A stretch of DNA of 64,000 nucleotides from an uncultured Prevotella sp. (GCA_905233825.1 CAJOFE010000001.1:1-64000), one strand, 5' to 3'; shown: positions 52,501 to 59,924, numbered from the stretch's first letter. The notes: generated by a model not told the origin, from the letters alone. Numbers and translations are program-made.

Positions 52501-54140
52501 TTCAGGCGTCCTTCGCGCAGGGTGGCCGTTGTCGTCAGGCTGTCGAGGCTCATCTGTCCGTAGTCCAGATGATGCAGGCGAATGTCGGCATCCATCTGAC
52601 TGGAGGGCGCCAGCGGATCCATTCCCTTTCCGTTCAGTCTTATGTCGGCAGAAATCAACCCCAAATCCTCCTGGGGCATGAATCGGTGCAAGTCCAGGTT
52701 CCTCATGGCGATGTCGGCAGTATAGCTGTCCGTCACAGGCGTATAGGTTCCTTTCAGGCGTGCCGTACCGCCTGCGTCGCGTGCCGTCAGGTCGGCAGTA
52801 TAGCGTTGTCCGTTGACACCGATGCTGCCTTGCAGTCCAAGTCCTCGTGGAATACGATAGCCCGCTGGCAGACTCACGAGGCTCTGCAGGGCGCTGGGGT
52901 CGTAGATATTCGCTTTCAGGTCGAGCTGTGCCAGCAGATGGTCGATGTCGTTCAGGTTTCCTATCTGTCCACTGGTCTCTATGTGGCCTACCGAGGGCAT
53001 GGTAATGCTGAGCTGTCTCACGTCCATCTGCTCCATCGTGCCACTCATACGGCCTCTAATCCCTAACCTCTCACCCTTTACTCCTATCAATTGCAGGTCT
53101 TCTTTGCCTATGGAAGCATTCACATCGATGTCGCTGATGCCTGTAGGGTCGAAACTGGTATCAGCATTCAGGCTGCTGTAAGGCGTCTGAGCCTTGAAGT
53201 CTTTTATGTTGATGGCATCGCCATTCATCGCAATCTGACCTTGCAGGGTCGTCAGTTCCAGTTCTGAAGGCTCCCTCTGGCTCTCTCTGAAGGGGGAGGA
53301 AATGTGCATACTTCCATGACCGATGCCCAAGCGCAGTTCGTCGCCATAGGAATAGAGCGAGTCGAGGCCTAACGAAAGCTGACTGATGGAGAGGTCATTA
53401 TTATAATTGACGGCTCCATCCTGCCAGTCTATCTTACCAAAGGAATAGCGGCTCAGTCCCAGGTCGATGTCGCCATCAGCAATGAGCGCTTGCTCCATAT
53501 ACATCTTAATGCGTGTAGCGGAGTCGGCAAACAATGCGGCAGAGTCAAGAACGATACCAAGATGTGTTCGCTCGAAGTCGAAGCGTTCGAAGCGAATGCG
53601 CCAACCTGTGGTCGAAGTGTCGATGGCAGCAGTATCGCTCATGAAGATATGCAGGTCGGCATCGGTCAGCTTGGGGCTTCGCAGTTCCATCTCCATCTTC
53701 GACGGGTCAATGCCTGGCGACGAGAACGACAGATTGCCGATGGTGCCTTGTAGTCGTATGTCGTCGATGAAGTCGAGCGTGTTCAGCTTGGCATCGTGCA
53801 GCTGCAGTGCATCCAACACGATCATCCCTTTCAGCAAAGGCCAGAATTGCACGTCGGCCACCACACGCCGTATGTCGGCAATTGTGTCAGGAGCAATAGT
53901 CCCCTCCCCTTCAGGGGCTGGCTTTATCACCCGCATGCCATCGATGCCCAAGTCAAGTGGGAAGTCCAGGTCCACGTGCTCCACGGTTATTTCCATGCCC
54001 GTCTTCTCCGATGCATAGGTAGCCACTTTCTGTGCCACCCAGTTCTGCACGGGTGGCAAGTAGAGCAATGCTGCCAGTATGATGAATAGCAGGATGGGAC
54101 TCAGCAGCACAATCCCTACCCACTTGAAGAACTTCTTCAT
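49515..54140 (-). CDS. tamB: TamB: translocation/assembly module, inner-membrane anchored bridge protein
   Basis: This protein of about 1541 aa has one N-terminal membrane helix (FFKWVGIVLLSPILLFIILAALLYL) and a long beta-helical body with AsmA-like start (GMEITVEHVDLDFPLDLGIDGM) and the C-terminal TamB domain (GGDLRLQMDGNGMNLRGRYTVESG, VIPLKTFTIKEGSYVEFTG). It spans the periplasm and works with TamL in outer-membrane protein or lipid transport. The ATG at 54140 follows a -7 box; the longer frame lacks family sequence. In-frame repeat-like stretches appear as PTPSLREGR, KGERLGIRG, SPFRESQREPSE and PAPEGEGT. Confidence 0.9.
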   Translation of the reverse strand: MKKFFKWVGIVLLSPILLFIILAALLYLPPVQNWVAQKVATYASEKTGMEITVEHVDLDFPLDLGIDGMRVIKPAPEGEGTIAPDTIADIRRVVADVQFWPLLKGMIVLDALQLHDAKLNTLDFIDDIRLQGTIGNLSFSSPGIDPSKMEMELRSPKLTDADLHIFMSDTAAIDTSTTGWRIRFERFDFERTHLGIVLDSAALFADSATRIKMYMEQALIADGDIDLGLSRYSFGKIDWQDGAVNYNNDLSISQLSLGLDSLYSYGDELRLGIGHGSMHISSPFRESQREPSELELTTLQGQIAMNGDAINIKDFKAQTPYSSLNADTSFDPTGISDIDVNASIGKEDLQLIGVKGERLGIRGRMSGTMEQMDVRQLSITMPSVGHIETSGQIGNLNDIDHLLAQLDLKANIYDPSALQSLVSLPAGYRIPRGLGLQGSIGVNGQRYTADLTARDAGGTARLKGTYTPVTDSYTADIAMRNLDLHRFMPQEDLGLISADIRLNGKGMDPLAPSSQMDADIRLHHLDYGQMSLDSLTTTATLREGRLKAQADANLADLDMMALGIGSEGVLLGMTGSIELESDLKNTHKVSALLSNISIRDSVKAHHPENVGILLKAGSDTTVVRMQSGDFIVKLDSRGDYQQLLSKMGALADTISSQLKNRTIDQPLLKSMLPTAKLYITSQRNNPVADILRAASGIDFKDLNIDLNMSPSTGLNGVARIDRLTSGDMQLDTLRLTLVEKERGLTFNGQVTNNRKNPMAVFNVLFDGFLQEHGASFGIRYFDEQGLRNIRIGAKAEMADNGINFQLIPQRPTLGYKEFALNDDNFLLLHDDLKMEANIDLKADDGTHIKIYTADQDTTMLQDITISANRLDLNELTSGVAFLPKIAGMMEGDYHLLMDADHNISVASDMHINQMSYEGSPIGNLGAEFVYLLREDGTHVVDATLNLEDEPIGTLQGSYLSGKRLDATLELTHMPLSIANGFMPDQLFGFEGFADGTLSIKGELSKLMANGEVKFSDGYFVSDPYGVRMRFGDTPLRIENSRLLFDDFALYANTTENKSQLGRTILGATPLLGRVLLGSNTTQESTPLNISGNVDLLDSDGDKETIDLRLTARNFQLVNARQKKESVAYGRMFVNFFARLNGNLEQLKMRGRLDVLGTTDLNYILLDSPLSTDNQMDELVRFTDFSDTTQVAVVQRPESDALNIDMQISIDQGAHARCALNADQTNYVDLQGGGDLRLQMDGNGMNLRGRYTVESGTMKYSLPVIPLKTFTIKEGSYVEFTGQADNPTLNLTATERKRAAVGTDDGQSRNVAFDCGVVITQTLENMGLQFTIDAPEDMQVQNELNSMSTEQRGKLAVTMLTTGMYLADGNTSAFSMNSALSSFLQSEINNITAGALKTVDLQVGLDNTTDAAGQTHTDYSFRFAKRFWNNRLNVQIGGRVSTGAEMQGQNQSFFDNVTMEYRLSPTSNQYLKLFYNQNVYDWLEGYTGEYGGGYIWKKKLDKLTDLFKKPTPTPSLREGRPNRPATLVSPRDSISINNDSIE
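49585..49615. repeat. REP-like palindrome near the tamB 3' end
   Basis: The sequence gcccttcccttagggagggg continues into a tgggagtagg tail. It is translated on the minus strand as TPTPSLREGR, close to the C terminus of TamB, outside the TamB domain. Confidence 0.75.
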
Positions 54141-54153
54141 TCCTTTTGTGATG

Positions 54154-54161
54154 CAAAGGTA
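54154..54161 (-). promoter_or_regulatory. Proximal tamB -7 box
   Basis: TACCTTTG on the minus strand, 14 bp before the ATG at 54140. The 15-bp block TTTGCACTACCTTTG that contains it (54154-54168) is repeated exactly at 54237-54251. Confidence 0.65.
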
Positions 54162-54236
54162 GTGCAAACCGAGCAAAAAACAAAATAAAATTAATTTTAT
54201 TTTTTTTTCGAGGTGCCGCCTACCTTCGGCGCAGGT

Positions 54237-54273
54237 CAAAGGTAGTGCAAAAATTCGATTTAGCGAAGAGAAT
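54237..54273 (-). promoter_or_regulatory. Distal tamB promoter copy with shared upstream element, copy 3
   Basis: A second TACCTTTG (54237-54244) lies in an exact copy of the proximal block. The shared core GATTTAGCGAAGAGAAT (plus-strand reading, 54257-54273) is directly behind it, followed by AAATTTGCAT, as at the antitoxin gene. Confidence 0.6.
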
Positions 54274-54340
54274 GAAGATAAATTTGCATTTGCCTATTAC
54301 TATTCACCTCTCCCTCTCTCATGCCCTAAGGGGCAAGAAT

Positions 54341-54389
54341 ACCCGATGGGGGGTAAAAAAAGGGTGTTTATTTTGCTTATATTGCTTAT
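54341..54389 (+). repeat. Long inverted repeat, left arm
   Basis: It matches the reverse complement of 55171-55219 with only a few differences, sharing for example TGTTTATTTTGCTTATATTG and the neighbouring GGGGGTAAAAAA. The arms enclose about 780 bp. Confidence 0.85.
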
Positions 54390-54497
54390 TTCTCTCCTAT
54401 TCCCCCAAAACGTTAATAGGTGATGAATGGTCGTGCACAACTATTGCATAAAGGAATAAATATTCGCAATTTTGCCATTTCAATTAGGCAGATGCCT

Positions 54498-54570
54498 GCT
54501 CGCTGAAATAAGCACGCCGCTCGTCGAAATTAGCGCGCTCCTCGATGAAAATAGCGGGTCGCTCGTTTAG
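54498..54570. repeat. Tandem 21-bp repeat, three full units plus a partial one
   Basis: Units start at 54498, 54519, 54540 and 54561, each beginning (G/C)CTCG and containing GAAA-T-AGC at fixed positions. Period is exactly 21 bp. The dyads are weaker than in the other two arrays. Confidence 0.7.
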
Positions 54571-54730
54571 AAAAGGAGGCAGCTAGCCGTTTAACATAAA
54601 TTTGGCATGTTTATACAACTTTGATTTTTGCGGATTTCTCCTTTTCGTTCGACAGCATACTGGCATAAGTTTCCTCCCTTAGAATGGGTGGGGGAACTGC
54701 TGACACAAGAACGATGGGTGGGGAACTAAA

Positions 54731-54847
54731 CTCCCCTCCTTTAAAGGAGGGGTTGCCCGGAGGGCGGGGTGGTATCAGTATTCTGTCATCGGTTGTCGCT
54801 ACCCTTTCGCTACCACCCCCAGCCCCTCCTCCCCGGAGGAGGGGAGT
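54731..54847. repeat. REPIN-like inverted pair, intergenic
   Basis: Left unit: palindrome CTCCCCTCCTTTAAAGGAGG with a tail ending GGGGTGGTA (54731-54773). Right unit: head taccacccccag and palindrome CCCCTCCTCCCCGGAGGAGG in the opposite orientation (54811-54847). Here the tails face each other, the reverse of the 4547-4654 pair. Confidence 0.8.
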
Positions 54848-54989
54848 TAGTGGGGAAGTGCTCGCATCCCCGGAGGAGGGTGTTGAGGGGAACTGCTACC
54901 GCACGGAAAAGCCGTGTCCTTATAAAATAAAGCAGCGTGAATCCGTGCCAAAATACAGAAAAATCATGGGAATTTTCGACGGAATTCGT

Positions 54990-55109
54990 GAAAAAGTGTA
55001 GAAAATCATCAAAAAATAGACCGTAGGGATGCTTGTAGCCATGCTGACAGCGGCTATTACCGCACTCAACACCACCAGTCGCATGGGTAATGGTTCAATC
55101 AATATTTAG
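54990..55109 (+). pseudogene. Possible relic of a 'smalltalk'-type small membrane protein
   Basis: One frame reads REKV-stop-KIIKK-stop-TVGMLVAMLTAAITALNTTSRMGNG and ends at a TAG at 55107. The basic start followed by a short Ala/Leu/Thr-rich hydrophobic helix and a cysteine-free end resembles the roughly 32-aa smalltalk proteins found near HU-like and amidase genes in Prevotella and Bacteroides. Two in-frame stops (54999 and 55017) break it. The part from the ATG at 55029 is still open for 26 codons. This is a weak, similarity-by-eye call. Confidence 0.3.
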
Positions 55110-55124
55110 GGCTAACTCTTTGAT

Positions 55125-55155
55125 AATGAGGTTACTACATACAACGAGCCTCATT
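55125..55155. terminator. Terminator-like hairpin
   Basis: AATGAGG (55125-55131) pairs with CCTCATT (55149-55155), followed by TTT on the plus strand, just after the degenerate small frame. Confidence 0.4.
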
Positions 55156-55170
55156 TTCGATTTACACGAT

Positions 55171-55219
55171 ATAAGCAATATAAGCAAAATAAACACCTCT
55201 TTTTTACCCCCTATGGGGT
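55171..55219 (-). repeat. Long inverted repeat, right arm
   Basis: It is the partner of the left arm at 54341-54389, in inverted orientation. It ends 55 bp from the stop of the converging RluA-family gene. Confidence 0.85.
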
Positions 55220-55274
55220 TTTCAGAGGTAAATATTCTTCGCAAGCGAAGCGGCAGAACCGAAGAAATGTCAAA

Positions 55275-55943
55275 CTACTTGAATGCCTGCCACAACGGAT
55301 CGTCGGGTAGGGGAGCTTCGACACTGATCTGTGCTCCTGAGACGGGATGCGTGAAGGCTACACGACGGGAGAGGAGCGAGATGCTGCCGTCGGGGTTGGA
55401 ACGGGGGGCACCGTACTTCAGGTCGCCTTTGATGGGCATGCCGATAGCGGCGAGCTGACAGCGTATCTGATGGTGACGGCCGGTCATGAGCTGTACCTCC
55501 AACAGCTGGTAACGGTCGCTGTGGCCAATGACTCGATAGCTGAGGACGGCCTTCTTGGAGCCAGGCACCTCGTGGTCGTAGGCATAGCTCTTGTTTTGCT
55601 TCTCGTTGCGGACGAGCCAGTGGGTGAGACTCTCCCCCTGCCCCTTCCTGTGAGTGAGGGGGGTAATAGCCCAGTAGGTCTTGTGCACCTGTCCTACGGC
55701 AAACATCTTGTTAAGGCGGGAGAGGGCCTTCGAGGTGCGGGCGAAGACGACGAGGCCGCTGACAGGACGGTCGAGGCGATGGGTGACACCCAGGAAGACG
55801 GCGCCTGGCTTGTGGTATTTCTCCTTCAGATAGTCTTTCACCAACTCAGAGAGCGGCCGATCGCCAGTCTTGTCGCCCTGGACGATCTCGCCGCTCTGCT
55901 TATTGACGATGATGATATGGTTATCCTCGTAGAGAACTGTCAT
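55275..55943 (-). CDS. RluA-family pseudouridine synthase, short form
   Basis: This 222-aa protein is a single catalytic domain: VLYEDNHIIIVNKQSGEIVQGD, the active-site THRLDRPVSGLVVFA and LMTGRHHQIRCQLAAIGMPIKGDLKYGAP. It modifies uridines in rRNA or tRNA; the target is unknown. The loop ITPLTHRKGQGESL (DNA 55629-55665) is encoded by C-rich/G-rich repeat-like sequence, where relatives usually have a short Pro/Lys/Glu loop. Stop at 55275 faces the repeat-rich gap. Confidence 0.92.
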   Translation of the reverse strand: MTVLYEDNHIIIVNKQSGEIVQGDKTGDRPLSELVKDYLKEKYHKPGAVFLGVTHRLDRPVSGLVVFARTSKALSRLNKMFAVGQVHKTYWAITPLTHRKGQGESLTHWLVRNEKQNKSYAYDHEVPGSKKAVLSYRVIGHSDRYQLLEVQLMTGRHHQIRCQLAAIGMPIKGDLKYGAPRSNPDGSISLLSRRVAFTHPVSGAQISVEAPLPDDPLWQAFK

Positions 55944-55955
55944 TTTGGCTATCAG

Positions 55956-57683
55956 CTAAATGACCTCTATGCCCTGCTGACGGCAGAGCTCGAGGCTCAT
56001 CTCCTTCAGCTTGAACTTCTGTATCTTGCCAGAGCCCGTGAGGGGGAACTGGTCGATGAAGAAGACATACTTGGGAATCTTGTAGCGGGCTATTTTGCCG
56101 CGACAAAACTCACGCACATCCTCGGTGGTTATCTTGGCATCTTCCTCAAGGATGATGAATGCGCCGACTTCCTCGCCGTATTTCTTCGAGGGAACGGCGG
56201 CTACCTGCACGTCGCGGATGCCAGGCATGTGGTAGAGAAATTCCTCGATTTCGCGGGGATAGATGTTCTCACCGCCTCGGATAATCATGTCCTTGATGCG
56301 CCCGGTGATCTTATAGAAGCCTTCCTCGTCCTTCACGCCGAGGTCGCCGGAATGGAGGAATCCGTTCTTGTCGATGACTTCGGCCGTGGCCTCGGGATTC
56401 TTGTAGTAGCCCTTCATCACGTTGAAGCCCTTGCAGCACATCTCTCCCTGCACGCCGACGGGACATTCCTCGCCAGTCTCAGGATTGAGCACCTTCACCT
56501 CGACGAAGGGGAAGTCGCGGCCTACGGTGGTGCAGCGCTGCTCGAAGGTGTCGTTGAGACAGGTCTGCGTCATACCGGGCGATGACTCGGTGAGGCCATA
56601 GACGCTGGTGATGGTCATATACATCTTCTCTGAAACCTGCTTCATCAGCTCGATGGGGCAGAGGCTTCCGGCCATGATGCCCGTACGCAGGCTGGTCAGG
56701 TCGAACATGGAGAACATGGGGTGGTTCAACTCGGCGATGAACATAGTGGGAACGCCATAGACGGCCGTACACCTTTCTTTATGTATAGAGGCGAGCACGA
56801 CAAGCGGGTCGAACTTCTCGACCATCACCTCGGTACAACCGTGGGTGAGGCAGTTCATCGTGGCCAGCACCACGCCGAAGCAGTGGAACAGGGGCACGCA
56901 GACGCAGAGCTTGTCATCGGCCGTGAAGCCCATGTTCTCGCCCGTGAAGTAACCGTCGTTGGCGATGCCGTAGTGGGTGAGCATGACGCCCTTGGGGAAG
57001 CCTGTTGTGCCACTGGTGTACTGCATGTTGCAGACATCGTAGCAGCTGACCTTGCTCTTCATCTCCTGCAGCGTCTCGTCCTCGATGTTCTGTCCTAAGA
57101 GCAGCAGCTCGGCCGTGTTGAACATGCCGCGATATTTCTCCATACCTATATATACCACGTTCTTCAGGTAGGGGAAACGCTCACTGTTCAGGTGGCCACG
57201 CTCGCAGGTCTTCAGCTCGGGCAGCATGGTGTAGGTCATATTGACATAGTTGCAGTCCCAGGTGCCATCAGTGATGCAGAGGGTTTGCATGTCGGAGTCC
57301 TTGCACAGATACTCCAGCTCGTTCTGCTTGTAGTTGGTGTTCACCGTCACGAGCACGGCACCAATCTTTGCCGTGGCATAGAGGAAAGTGAGCCAGTCGG
57401 GCACGTTGGTGGCCCAGATGCCGACGTTAGACCCTTTTGTTACGCCGATGGCAATCAAGCCTTTGGCCAGATTATCGACGCGCTCGTTGAACTTCGACCA
57501 GGTGAAGCGCAGGTCGCGGTCTGAATATACGATATACTCTTTGTCGGGGGTGACGGTGGCCCAATGTTCGAGCCACTCACCGAGGGTCCGTTCCCACAAC
57601 TTGTATCCCTCTGAACCTGTCTCTGCAGGATAAGTTCTGTCAGGCAGCGGGCGACCTGCCATATCCAATTTTACATTACTCAT
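55956..57683 (-). CDS. AMP-binding acyl-CoA synthetase
   Basis: This 575-aa enzyme activates a fatty acid with ATP and joins it to CoA. It has the AMP-binding motif [61 protein letters not shown] and the C-terminal catalytic Lys in [12 protein letters not shown]. Chain-length preference is not readable. It lies 3 bp after an XRE-cupin regulator gene, a pairing common in Bacteroidota, and is the likely target of that regulator. Confidence 0.95.
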   Translation of the reverse strand: MSNVKLDMAGRPLPDRTYPAETGSEGYKLWERTLGEWLEHWATVTPDKEYIVYSDRDLRFTWSKFNERVDNLAKGLIAIGVTKGSNVGIWATNVPDWLTFLYATAKIGAVLVTVNTNYKQNELEYLCKDSDMQTLCITDGTWDCNYVNMTYTMLPELKTCERGHLNSERFPYLKNVVYIGMEKYRGMFNTAELLLLGQNIEDETLQEMKSKVSCYDVCNMQYTSGTTGFPKGVMLTHYGIANDGYFTGENMGFTADDKLCVCVPLFHCFGVVLATMNCLTHGCTEVMVEKFDPLVVLASIHKERCTAVYGVPTMFIAELNHPMFSMFDLTSLRTGIMAGSLCPIELMKQVSEKMYMTITSVYGLTESSPGMTQTCLNDTFEQRCTTVGRDFPFVEVKVLNPETGEECPVGVQGEMCCKGFNVMKGYYKNPEATAEVIDKNGFLHSGDLGVKDEEGFYKITGRIKDMIIRGGENIYPREIEEFLYHMPGIRDVQVAAVPSKKYGEEVGAFIILEEDAKITTEDVREFCRGKIARYKIPKYVFFIDQFPLTGSGKIQKFKLKEMSLELCRQQGIEVI

Positions 57684-57686
57684 CTT

Positions 57687-58277
57687 TTAGAACGGAATAT
57701 ATACTACTGCGAGAATCTTAGCTGACTTTCCTGGGGCACCATGCACGTGGTGCTTCACGATGGAGTCGTAGAAGATGCTGTCGCCTGCTTTCAGCAGGTA
57801 GGTCTCCTTGCCATATACTATCTCCACCTCGCCCTGCATGACGTAGATGAACTCTTCGCCCTCGTGGGCAGAGAGCTGGAACTCAGGGCTGTCCTCAGGG
57901 TTAATGTCAATCACGAATGGTTCCATGTGGCGACCGGCCTTCTGCTGTGCCAGCGGGTGATACTCCATGTGCTTGCGGGCATCGGTGGCGCCGTTGGAGA
58001 AGCTGATGCTGCTGTCGGCCTCGCGATCCTCGGCACGGGTAATGACTGGCCCTAAGGCGTCGTTGTCGTCCATGAAAGTGCCCAGGCGCACGCCCAAGGC
58101 ACGGGCAATCTTAATCAGCGGGCCCAGCGAGGGCAGGTTCTCGTCGCTCTCGATAGAGATGATCTGCTCGACAGAAAGACCGCTACGCTCGGCAATCTCT
58201 TCGATGCTGAGGTTTTTCGTCTCTCTGATATCCTTAATCTTTTTACCTACAATTGTGTTGGTGTTGTTCTTGTCCAT
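57687..58277 (-). CDS. XRE-family regulator with C-terminal cupin
   Basis: This 196-aa protein has a helix-turn-helix (about 12-66, KIKDIRETKNLSIEEIAERSGLSVEQIISIESDENLPSL) and a cupin (about 120-195, EFIYVMQGEVEIVYGKETYLLKAGDSIFYDSIVKHHV). The cupin probably binds a small ligand, here likely a fatty-acid related one given the acyl-CoA synthetase 3 bp downstream. It would control that gene, with the ligand deciding its DNA binding. Confidence 0.92.
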   Translation of the reverse strand: MDKNNTNTIVGKKIKDIRETKNLSIEEIAERSGLSVEQIISIESDENLPSLGPLIKIARALGVRLGTFMDDNDALGPVITRAEDREADSSISFSNGATDARKHMEYHPLAQQKAGRHMEPFVIDINPEDSPEFQLSAHEGEEFIYVMQGEVEIVYGKETYLLKAGDSIFYDSIVKHHVHGAPGKSAKILAVVYIPF

Positions 58278-58318
58278 AATATAAAATACTTAACTCCTTA
58301 CTCCTTATCTCCTTTCTC

Positions 58319-59056
58319 CTACATATTCATTCCTCCATCAACCTGGATGACCTGTCCGCTAATATAGCTCGACATGTCGCTGGCCAGGAATACGGCGCAG
58401 TTGGCAATGTCATCGACGGTACCGCCGCGGCGAAGGGGAATCTTTTGGCACCACTCCTTGCGCACTTCCTCGCTGAGGGCCTGCGTCATAGCAGTATCGA
58501 TGAAGCCTGGTGCGATGGCGTTGGCACGAATACCCTTCGGACCCATCTCCTGGCCGATGCTCTTAGCCAAGGCGATAAGGCCGGCCTTAGAGGCAGCATA
58601 GTTGGCCTGACCGGCATTACCGTGAACACCCACCACCGAGGCCATGTTGATGATAGAACCGCCACGCTGGCGCATCATCACGGGCACACAGGCGTGGATG
58701 AAGTTGAAGGCCGACTTCAGGTTGACGGCAATGACGGCATCCCACTGCTGCTCGGTCATGCGCAGCATCAGTCCGTCCTTGGTGATGCCAGCATTGTTTA
58801 CAAGAATATCGATAGCGCCGAATTCCTCTTTCACCTGAGCAACCACCTCTTCTGTCTGTGCAAAGTCAGCAGCGTTCGAGGCATAGCTCTTGGCCTTCAC
58901 GCCCTTGGCGGCAATTTCCTGCTCAGTCTCTTCATTCACGGCGAGGTCGGTGAATGCAATGTTGCATCCCTCCTCGGCAAACTTCAGTGCGATAGCTTTT
59001 CCGATACCGCGTGCTGCACCCGTAATCAGTGCAGTCTTACCTTCTAATAATCCCAT
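58319..59056 (-). CDS. fabG: 3-Oxoacyl-[acyl-carrier-protein] reductase
   Basis: This 245-aa NADPH-dependent enzyme does the first reduction of fatty-acid elongation. The cofactor motif TGAARGIGKAIA, the NNAGIT loop, the catalytic Ser (NMASVVGVHG) and YAASKAG with Tyr and Lys are intact, and the end is GQVIQVDGGMNM. Start is the ATG at 59056 (MGLLEGKTALITG). It lies 19 bp after the TetR gene and is probably under its control. Confidence 0.94.
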   Translation of the reverse strand: MGLLEGKTALITGAARGIGKAIALKFAEEGCNIAFTDLAVNEETEQEIAAKGVKAKSYASNAADFAQTEEVVAQVKEEFGAIDILVNNAGITKDGLMLRMTEQQWDAVIAVNLKSAFNFIHACVPVMMRQRGGSIINMASVVGVHGNAGQANYAASKAGLIALAKSIGQEMGPKGIRANAIAPGFIDTAMTQALSEEVRKEWCQKIPLRRGGTVDDIANCAVFLASDMSSYISGQVIQVDGGMNM

Positions 59057-59075
59057 TTTTTTTGATATTTGTTGA

Positions 59076-59669
59076 TTAATCTTTTCTGCGTTTTCCCAGA
59101 GCGCCATAGACGAACTTGGCCACCTGGGGCTTGGTGTCCTCCTCGCGCATACCGTGCGCGATGCGCCCGTAAATATAAGGTACTTCCAGACCTTTGATGC
59201 AATAGTGGGTGATGTCGGCCACCAGGTTTACGTTCTCAATGTCGAACTCGCCGTCCTCCTTCCCCTCGGCAAAGACCTTGCGGAACAGCTCCACCTCGGC
59301 CAGGTCGAAATGCTTGCGCACCTTCTCCACCATCCAGATGTTGCGGAAGAACTCGGCGCGCAGGTTACCGTTGCGCACCACCGTCTCGCGAATCATGCTC
59401 AGATGGGTGTAGATGAGTTCGATGACCTTCTCCTGAGGACTGATCTTGCGGGCAGCCACCTCGTCGAGCTTGTCAGAGAGGCGTTCCAGCTCTGTCTCGA
59501 TGACAGCATAGTAGATGTCGTCCTTCGATTTAAAGTAAGTATAGAGCGTGCGGCGCCCCTTGCCCGAGGTCTGGGCAATGTCGTTCATTGTGGTATTCTC
59601 CAATCCGTTCTTGGCAAACAGCTGGCGCGCCACATCGACCAGCAACTGCCTTGTCTTTGATATTGACAT
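59076..59669 (-). CDS. TetR-family regulator
   Basis: This 197-aa regulator has the TetR DNA-binding start (TRQLLVDVARQLFAKNGLENTTMNDIAQTSGKGRRTLYTYFKSKDDIYYAVI) and a helical ligand-binding rest. I place the start at 59669 (MSISKT), downstream of a -7 box that overlaps a perfect inverted repeat. With fabG 19 bp downstream and an acyl-CoA synthetase further on, it probably senses an acyl compound and controls fatty-acid genes, including itself. Confidence 0.93.
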   Translation of the reverse strand: MSISKTRQLLVDVARQLFAKNGLENTTMNDIAQTSGKGRRTLYTYFKSKDDIYYAVIETELERLSDKLDEVAARKISPQEKVIELIYTHLSMIRETVVRNGNLRAEFFRNIWMVEKVRKHFDLAEVELFRKVFAEGKEDGEFDIENVNLVADITHYCIKGLEVPYIYGRIAHGMREEDTKPQVAKFVYGALGKRRKD

Positions 59670-59685
59670 AAGTCCTACTTTTGTG

Positions 59686-59716
59686 TTGCACACATCGCAT
59701 TGCGTGTGCAAAAGTA
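59686..59716 (-). promoter_or_regulatory. tetR-fabG promoter with overlapping operator-like inverted repeat
   Basis: TTGCACAC (59686-59693) and GTGTGCAA (59704-59711) form a perfect 8-bp inverted repeat spaced by 10 bp. The minus-strand -7 box TACTTTTG occupies 59709-59716, so a bound dimer would cover the start site. This is the arrangement of an autoregulating TetR operator. Confidence 0.65.
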
Positions 59717-59786
59717 CTCCTTTTATTTGAAATAGCCAAGCTTTTTGCCCGAAAAAGTGCAGAAAATGAAAAAAGATGCAGGAAAA

Positions 59787-59818
59787 TTTGCATATCTCGG
59801 GAAAAAGCAGTACCTTTG
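59787..59818 (+). promoter_or_regulatory. Promoter of tRNA-Met
   Basis: TTTG (59787-59790) and TACCTTTG (59811-59818) have the canonical 20-bp spacing; the tRNA begins 23 bp after the box. Confidence 0.8.
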
Positions 59819-59840
59819 CAGCCGCAAAACGAAAATACAT

Positions 59841-59913
59841 CGCGGAGTGGAGCAGTTGGTAGCTCGCCAGGCTCATAACCTGGAGGTCGCATGTTCGAGT
59901 CCTGCCTCCGCAA
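59841..59913 (+). tRNA. tRNA-Met (CAT), initiator-type
   Basis: The cloverleaf is complete: acceptor CGCGGAG/CTCCGCA, D stem GAGC/GCTC, anticodon loop CTCATAA on stem CCAGG/CCTGG, T loop TTCGAGT. C1 opposite A72 and A11-U24 are initiator features. However, the usual three G-C pairs of the anticodon stem are only two (A29-U41 replaces one), and the T stem GCATG/CCTGC has one mismatch. CCA is not encoded. Confidence 0.9.
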
Positions 59914-59924
59914 CTCAACAAATT

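Larger units (their letters stand above)
54274..55274. other. One-kilobase gap without an intact gene
   Basis: This stretch between divergent-looking tamB and the converging RluA gene holds a long inverted repeat, a 21-bp-period array, a REPIN-like pair, a degenerate small frame and a hairpin, each listed separately. The open frames in it (for example 54272-54451) are read through the repeats and show no family likeness. Confidence 0.7.

Noticed and set aside
54272..54451. Small frame MKINLHLPITIHLSLS... in the repeat-rich gap
   Set aside because: It is read through the left arm of the inverted repeat and shows no family likeness or promoter of its own.
54684..55001. 105-codon frame over the REPIN-like pair
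   Set aside because: The frame is open only because the repeats lack stops; composition is Pro/Gly/Arg-rich repeat translation.
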